Source: Rhodococcus sp. (in: high G+C Gram-positive bacteria) (GTDB lineage Bacteria > Actinomycetota > Actinomycetes > Mycobacteriales > Mycobacteriaceae). Taken from it: DNA of 8,437 nt. The stretch is from positions 1 to 8,437 of the forward strand of contig JAAYXN010000274.1 in NCBI GenBank assembly GCA_012515885.1, read 5' to 3'. Shown piece after piece: positions 6,022-8,437 of the stretch (within the stretch, counting starts at the first letter, position 1; every line of letters begins with the position of its first letter). Under the pieces are notes generated by a model, which worked only from the letters and a program-made list of their open reading frames with translations, was not told the DNA's origin and did no database searches. The translations under genes and the position numbers were made by a program.

Positions 6022-6936
6022 TCAGTCTTCGCTAAAGGGCTGGAGCTGGGCCCACGGGGAGTTTGCGTCGAAGATGAGGCCCATGGGAGCGAGTATCCGA
6101 ACGATTTGGTCGGCAGCGCCCTCGGCAAGATCAAGGAGGAGTAGCGACCGCCACGGGGTGATGATCATCGGGCAGTCGATAGCGACGAGAAACTGAAGAA
6201 GACGGGCTGGCAGGACAGAGTCGGCCACGGTCGCGCCGAGCGTCACCTTCCCGTCGGCCTGCTCAAACCAGCCGATGGGGGCGGAGGCATCGCTGCTAAG
6301 CGCCAGAGACGAGGGGGACTCCGTCAGGTCTAGACGATCACGCAGACGGTCGACGATGCTTTGGTGGCGGTCAGCGAGTTCCCCGATTCGCTCGTGTGTG
6401 GCAGACAGCGCAGACAGTTCGGTGAATATTTGCGCGGACTCCACCAGTGCGAGCACCGCCGAATCCGTGCTAATTCGTACTCCAACGTCGGTGCCACTAA
6501 ACACGAGTGCGTATTCATTACCGCTGACGGCATGTACACCAAAATCGGCGTGAAGTGGGGATACGTCATTGCTTCCGTCGTCAATGGTGAAGAGGAATCG
6601 ATGCGATAAGTCGGCAAGTGTGTTCGTCGACGCGATTGCGCGATCGAGTTCTTGGACAACTTCCCTGACATCGGTCTGTCCGCCAACGCGGCCACTCAGC
6701 GGAGAGGATGCGATTCGGTGGCCTGAGTGTTGTGGCCGCGGAGCCAAAGCGGCTTCACGTATCTGAACTGGAAGTTCGGCTGAGCTGACTACTTCGGGTA
6801 GTTGGAGGTGACCGTCGGCGGTGAGCTCGATCTCGCCGTTCCCGAGTTCTTCTGCAACCTCAGTCAGTACCTGGAGTTGAGTGGCAGTGAGCTGGCCGCC
6901 GGGTACATGAAGGCGTAAGGGTGTGCAGTCAGACAT
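6022..6936 (-). CDS. cobG: Shortened CobG-like protein (nitrite/sulfite reductase ferredoxin-like domains)
   Basis: A 304-residue protein resembling precorrin-3B synthase CobG, which needs a 4Fe-4S cluster and oxygen to make precorrin-3B in aerobic B12 synthesis. Both ferredoxin-like half domains are visible: residues 8-65 (LRLHVPGGQLT, IELTADGHLQL) and about 218-297 (APIGWF, TLGATV, ITPWRSLLLLDL, GLIFDANSPW). The intervening IASSPLSG (75-82) and RFLFTIDDGSNDVSPL (113-128) also match. However, the usual N-terminal CPG segment is missing, the SRGN-type motif reads ADGH without its Arg, and the protein stops right where ACTGxPGC would begin. The only cysteines are C4 and C255, so no cluster can be bound in the normal way. 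Classical CobG activity is unlikely. The frame is intact, so it is either a recent relic or a repurposed protein. ATG 6936 is chosen: the frame continues to 7371, but that part is antisense to the next gene. TACCGT ends 6 nt before the ATG. Confidence 0.78.
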   Translation of the reverse strand: MSDCTPLRLHVPGGQLTATQLQVLTEVAEELGNGEIELTADGHLQLPEVVSSAELPVQIREAALAPRPQHSGHRIASSPLSGRVGGQTDVREVVQELDRAIASTNTLADLSHRFLFTIDDGSNDVSPLHADFGVHAVSGNEYALVFSGTDVGVRISTDSAVLALVESAQIFTELSALSATHERIGELADRHQSIVDRLRDRLDLTESPSSLALSSDASAPIGWFEQADGKVTLGATVADSVLPARLLQFLVAIDCPMIITPWRSLLLLDLAEGAADQIVRILAPMGLIFDANSPWAQLQPFSED

Positions 6937-6981
6937 GCATCTACGGTACGGGCGAAGGAGTCGCGTGGCACAATCACGGCT
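6937..6981. promoter_or_regulatory. 45-bp divergent promoter region, CobG-like / CG0192-like
   Basis: Minus strand: TACCGT (6948-6943) ends 6 nt before the CobG-like ATG. Plus strand: CACAAT (6969-6974) ends 7 nt before ATG 6982. Neither gene has an SD in the remaining few nucleotides, so both are probably leaderless. Confidence 0.5.
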
Positions 6982-7560
6982 ATGGCGATTCTGCACCAGG
7001 CTCAGCTGCATCCGTCGAAGATGGAATTGATTGAGCAGTGGTTGCGGGCGGCGTCGTGGTACGACGGTCCGGCGCAGCCCAAGGTTACGCAGATCGCGTC
7101 GTTCCGATTTGATGATCCTGCTGGTGAAGTCGGTGTTGAGACGCATATTGTGCGTGTTGACGGTGGCCCGATTCTGCAGGTTCCGCTGACCTACCGCGGG
7201 GCACCAATTCAGTTTGGTGAGTCTGATCTGGTGGGCACCATGACGCATTCTGTGTTGGGTGATCGTTGGGTCTATGACGGTACAGCCGACCCGGTCTACA
7301 CCGACTGCATTACCGGGACGATCCTCAATGGTGGTAGTGAAGCGCAGCTGTTTAGGCACGCTGACGGCCACAATGTGCCGGTGGAAAGTTCAGCGCACGT
7401 CGTGGGTAGTGGTCCCGGATCGGTCAGCGACCAGGGCTACTCCCTGCGGGTAGTGCGCCAACTCGGTGCGGACGCAGCCGCTCCCGATGGCCCCACCCTG
7501 ACCGGCACGTGGGACGGCCAAGAGACGCCAATTCTGCTTGCCTACTTGGAAAGTCGCTGA
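6982..7560 (+). CDS. Maltokinase N-terminal-cap-like domain protein (CG0192 type)
   Basis: A 192-residue protein that I match to the CG0192-related family, which carries the fold of the maltokinase N-terminal cap (Mak_N_cap). Supporting segments are FDDPAGEVGVE (43-53), ILQVPLTYRGAP (64-75), HSVLGDRWVYDG (89-100) and DPVYTDCITGTIL (103-115). In full maltokinases this cap precedes an aminoglycoside-phosphotransferase-like kinase domain; none follows here, and the protein ends at its own stop with ILLAYLESR. It has no signal peptide or membrane helix, so it is likely cytoplasmic. Its function is not established; a sugar- or nucleotide-linked sensing or adaptor role would be a guess. The start at ATG 6982 sits 7 nt after CACAAT. 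It has no evident functional link to the divergent CobG-like gene and occupies the position of cobN/mazEF7 in the M. tuberculosis order. Confidence 0.75.
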   Translation: MAILHQAQLHPSKMELIEQWLRAASWYDGPAQPKVTQIASFRFDDPAGEVGVETHIVRVDGGPILQVPLTYRGAPIQFGESDLVGTMTHSVLGDRWVYDGTADPVYTDCITGTILNGGSEAQLFRHADGHNVPVESSAHVVGSGPGSVSDQGYSLRVVRQLGADAAAPDGPTLTGTWDGQETPILLAYLESR

Positions 7561-7609
7561 TCACAGGTCTTGCGGGTTCTTCTCGCGTGGTGATGTCGGT
7601 GGGTGCGCC

Positions 7610-7615
7610 TACGAT
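7610..7615 (+). promoter_or_regulatory. Leaderless-type -10 for the Rv2061-type gene
   Basis: TACGAT ends 6 nt before ATG 7622, in the spacing seen at the other starts of this window. It lies in the 61-bp gap after the preceding stop and supports ATG 7622 over an in-frame start at 7538 inside the upstream gene. Confidence 0.5.
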
Positions 7616-7621
7616 GAGCTG

Positions 7622-8005
7622 ATGAGCCACGACGATGTTCTGCGCGCAAAGTACGTTCTGCTCACCACCTTCCGGAAAGACGGTTCGCCCGTGCCGACCC
7701 CACTGTGGGCAGCGGCCGAGGGCGACCGGCTCCTCATGTGGACAGTGACGGATTCCTACAAAGTCAAAAGAATCCGCCGCAACCCCGATGTGACCGTCGC
7801 GGTGTGCGATGCGCGCGGCAACCCGAAGGGTGATCCCATTCCCGCCCGCGCCGAGATCCTCGACGACGCCGGCACCGACCGCGAACGGTCGGCCATCGCG
7901 AGCAAATACGGCATCGTCGGATGGTTCGTGATGAAGGGAAGCCTCCTTCGGAGAGGCAATCACGGCACCATCGGACTCGCCATCACCCTCGGGGGCAACG
8001 AGTGA
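7622..8005 (+). CDS. PPOX-class F420-dependent oxidoreductase, Rv2061 family
   Basis: A 127-residue split beta-barrel protein of the PPOX/pyridoxamine-oxidase-like superfamily, F420-binding Rv2061 branch. Diagnostic stretches are LRAKYVLLTTFRKDGSPVPTP (7-27), LLMWTVTDSYKVKRIRRNP (37-55) and VCDARGNPKGDPIPARAEIL (61-80), followed by a C-terminal helix region with KYGIVGWF (95-102) and a closing strand GTIGLAI. The SxKVKRIRRNP segment is where the cofactor phosphate is normally held. It is expected to use F420H2 to reduce an unidentified acceptor. ATG 7622 is chosen because family members begin just before LRAKY and because TACGAT lies 6 nt upstream; the 28 extra residues from 7538 would overlap the previous gene and are not conserved in character. 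It is the last gene of the conserved block; repeat-rich sequence and a resolvase follow. Confidence 0.87.
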   Translation: MSHDDVLRAKYVLLTTFRKDGSPVPTPLWAAAEGDRLLMWTVTDSYKVKRIRRNPDVTVAVCDARGNPKGDPIPARAEILDDAGTDRERSAIASKYGIVGWFVMKGSLLRRGNHGTIGLAITLGGNE

Positions 8006-8044
8006 ACAGCGAACCCCAGATCCCCTCCACCAGCACGTTTTCCA

Positions 8045-8128
8045 GCGGACACAAACCACCGAATTTGTCCCACCCCCGCAGGCGAATTGTCGCCACCGAT
8101 CGGTCCAGGTGGGCCGCGGACAAAAACC
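8045..8128. repeat. Near-identical 13-bp direct repeat, 71 bp apart
   Basis: GCGGACACAAACC (8045-8057) and GCGGACAAAAACC (8116-8128) differ at one base. They lie within the candidate recombination region upstream of the resolvase. Confidence 0.6.
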
Positions 8129-8150
8129 CAAGACAAAACCAAATGGGACA
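8066..8150. repeat. 7-bp inverted repeat TGTCCCA / TGGGACA
   Basis: TGTCCCA (8066-8072) and its complement TGGGACA (8144-8150) flank 71 bp. A second inverted pair, CGCGGAC (8115-8121) and GTCCGCG (8161-8167), overlaps it. Both pairs are short, so they count only as part of the cluster of similar motifs here. Confidence 0.45.
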
Positions 8151-8282
8151 GAAGTCGTCGGTCCGCGAGTTTAGTCCTGTCGTGTGCCTGTGTCGTGAAA
8201 TCTATGCGGGGGAAGGGTCACTGGACCCTCGAATGGATGGAGATCGGTGGTCGTGACGCTAGAAAAAGTGGCCGAAAGCGGT

Positions 8283-8437
8283 ATGGATCGACCGAATCTG
8301 GGGGAGGGCGGGTCGAAACTGGGCTACTGCCGAGTCTCAACGGGCCTGCAGAACACCGATCTTCAGATGGATGCGTTGCGCGCGGCTGGCTGCTGGAAGA
8401 TTTTTACCGACCACGCGTCAGGGGCTAAAGAAGATCG
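8283..8437 (+). CDS. Serine recombinase (resolvase/invertase family), N-terminal fragment
   Basis: The first 51 complete codons of a gene cut by the right edge. After a short lead of about 12 residues, LGYCRVSTGLQNTDLQMDAL (13-32) and AAGCWKIFTDHASGAKEDR match the N-terminal catalytic domain of Tn3-type resolvases and DNA invertases. S19 in RVST is the nucleophile that would attach to the cleaved DNA, and the preceding Arg is also conserved. Such enzymes resolve transposon cointegrates or plasmid multimers, or invert segments, at short paired sites. The start is uncertain: the frame is open back to 8199, and GTG 8253 with GGAG at 8239-8242 (10 nt away) is a good alternative to ATG 8283, while GTG 8247 is less likely. 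The large subfamily tail cannot be judged because the C-terminus is outside. Its presence beside a repeat-rich gap suggests the edge of a mobile or integrated element. Confidence 0.85.
   Translation, partial: MDRPNLGEGGSKLGYCRVSTGLQNTDLQMDALRAAGCWKIFTDHASGAKED

Larger units (their letters stand above)
8006..8246. other. Repeat-rich intergenic region, candidate resolvase (res-like) site
   Basis: No gene is supported. The region is dense in TGTC-type motifs in both orientations. On the plus strand these are TGTCCCA (8066-8072), TTGTC (8087-8091) and TGTCGTG (8178-8184 and 8191-8197). Read on the minus strand they are at 8045-8051, 8116-8122, 8130-8135 and 8144-8150. It also holds the 10-bp palindrome ACCGATCGGT (8095-8104). 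Tn3-type resolvases bind several inverted TGTC-like half-sites next to their own gene, so a recombination site is a reasonable inference, not a demonstration. Confidence 0.35.

Noticed and set aside
6937..7371. N-terminal extension of the CobG-like frame by 145 residues
   Set aside because: It is antisense to the CG0192-like gene and rich in Arg/His/Asn without domain character; homology begins at the ATG at 6936.
7424..8131. 235-codon minus-strand open frame
   Set aside because: Shadow of the Rv2061-type and CG0192-like genes; its translation is a compositional mix with no recognisable domain.
8247..8285. Tn3-type terminal inverted repeat overlapping the resolvase start
   Set aside because: GGTCGTGACGCTAG shares only a few bases with the Tn3 end, lies at a gene start, and lacks the typical leading run of G and the TAAG end.
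8087..8428. 113-codon plus-strand frame across the resolvase start
   Set aside because: It is in a different frame from the resolvase motif and has no recognisable content; the true frame is the one with RVST and SGAKEDR.

Overview
The window looks like an ordinary chromosomal stretch of a high-GC actinobacterium of the order Mycobacteriales (Corynebacteriales); I would not name a genus. The evidence is recognisable families in an order that matches, from memory, the Mycobacterium tuberculosis block from Rv2092c down to Rv2061c, read in reverse. The matches are helY (Rv2092c), a Pro/Gln/Gly-rich DUF4333 membrane protein (Rv2091c), a 5'-3' exonuclease (Rv2090), pepE (Rv2089c), an Rv2074-type F420 enzyme, an SDR (Rv2073c), a CobG-like protein (Rv2064) and an Rv2061-type F420 enzyme. 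The relative strands agree for all eight.

Layout. 1-1026 is the 3' part of helY (+). 1165-1836 is the DUF4333 protein (+), which converges on the exonuclease (2850 to 1909, -) across a perfect 15-bp hairpin. The exonuclease diverges from pepE (2887-4044, +). A small PLDc_N-type membrane protein follows (4143-4499, +) and converges on the Rv2074-type enzyme (4932 to 4513, -). That gene diverges from the SDR (4963-5742, +). After a 279-bp gap without a gene comes a shortened CobG-like gene (6936 to 6022, -), divergent from a maltokinase N-terminal-cap (CG0192-type) protein (6982-7560, +). Then come the Rv2061-type enzyme (7622-8005, +), a repeat-rich gap, and the first residues of a serine resolvase that runs off the right edge.

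Two things stand out. First, the cobalamin genes that separate these markers in M. tuberculosis (cobL, cobM, cobK, cobI, cobH, cobN) are absent here. The one survivor, CobG-like, is an intact frame that has lost its N-terminal CPG region, the Arg of its SRGN-type motif and the whole iron-sulfur cysteine segment. This looks like a relic of a lost B12 pathway or a repurposed protein. Second, seven genes have an NANNNT hexamer (four of them strict TANNNT) ending 6 or 7 nt before the chosen start codon and no good Shine-Dalgarno sequence. That is the arrangement of leaderless mycobacterial-type promoters, and it helped fix the starts. Three divergent pairs are packed into gaps of 30-45 bp, one with a symmetric TAGGCTA that could serve both directions.

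The right end (about 8006 onward) appears to be the edge of an accessory element: a resolvase gene preceded by several TGTC-type motifs in both orientations, which may be a recombination site. Most of the genes here act independently (RNA/DNA metabolism, peptide turnover, F420 and envelope chemistry). I see no multi-gene operon apart from a possible helY-DUF4333 run.
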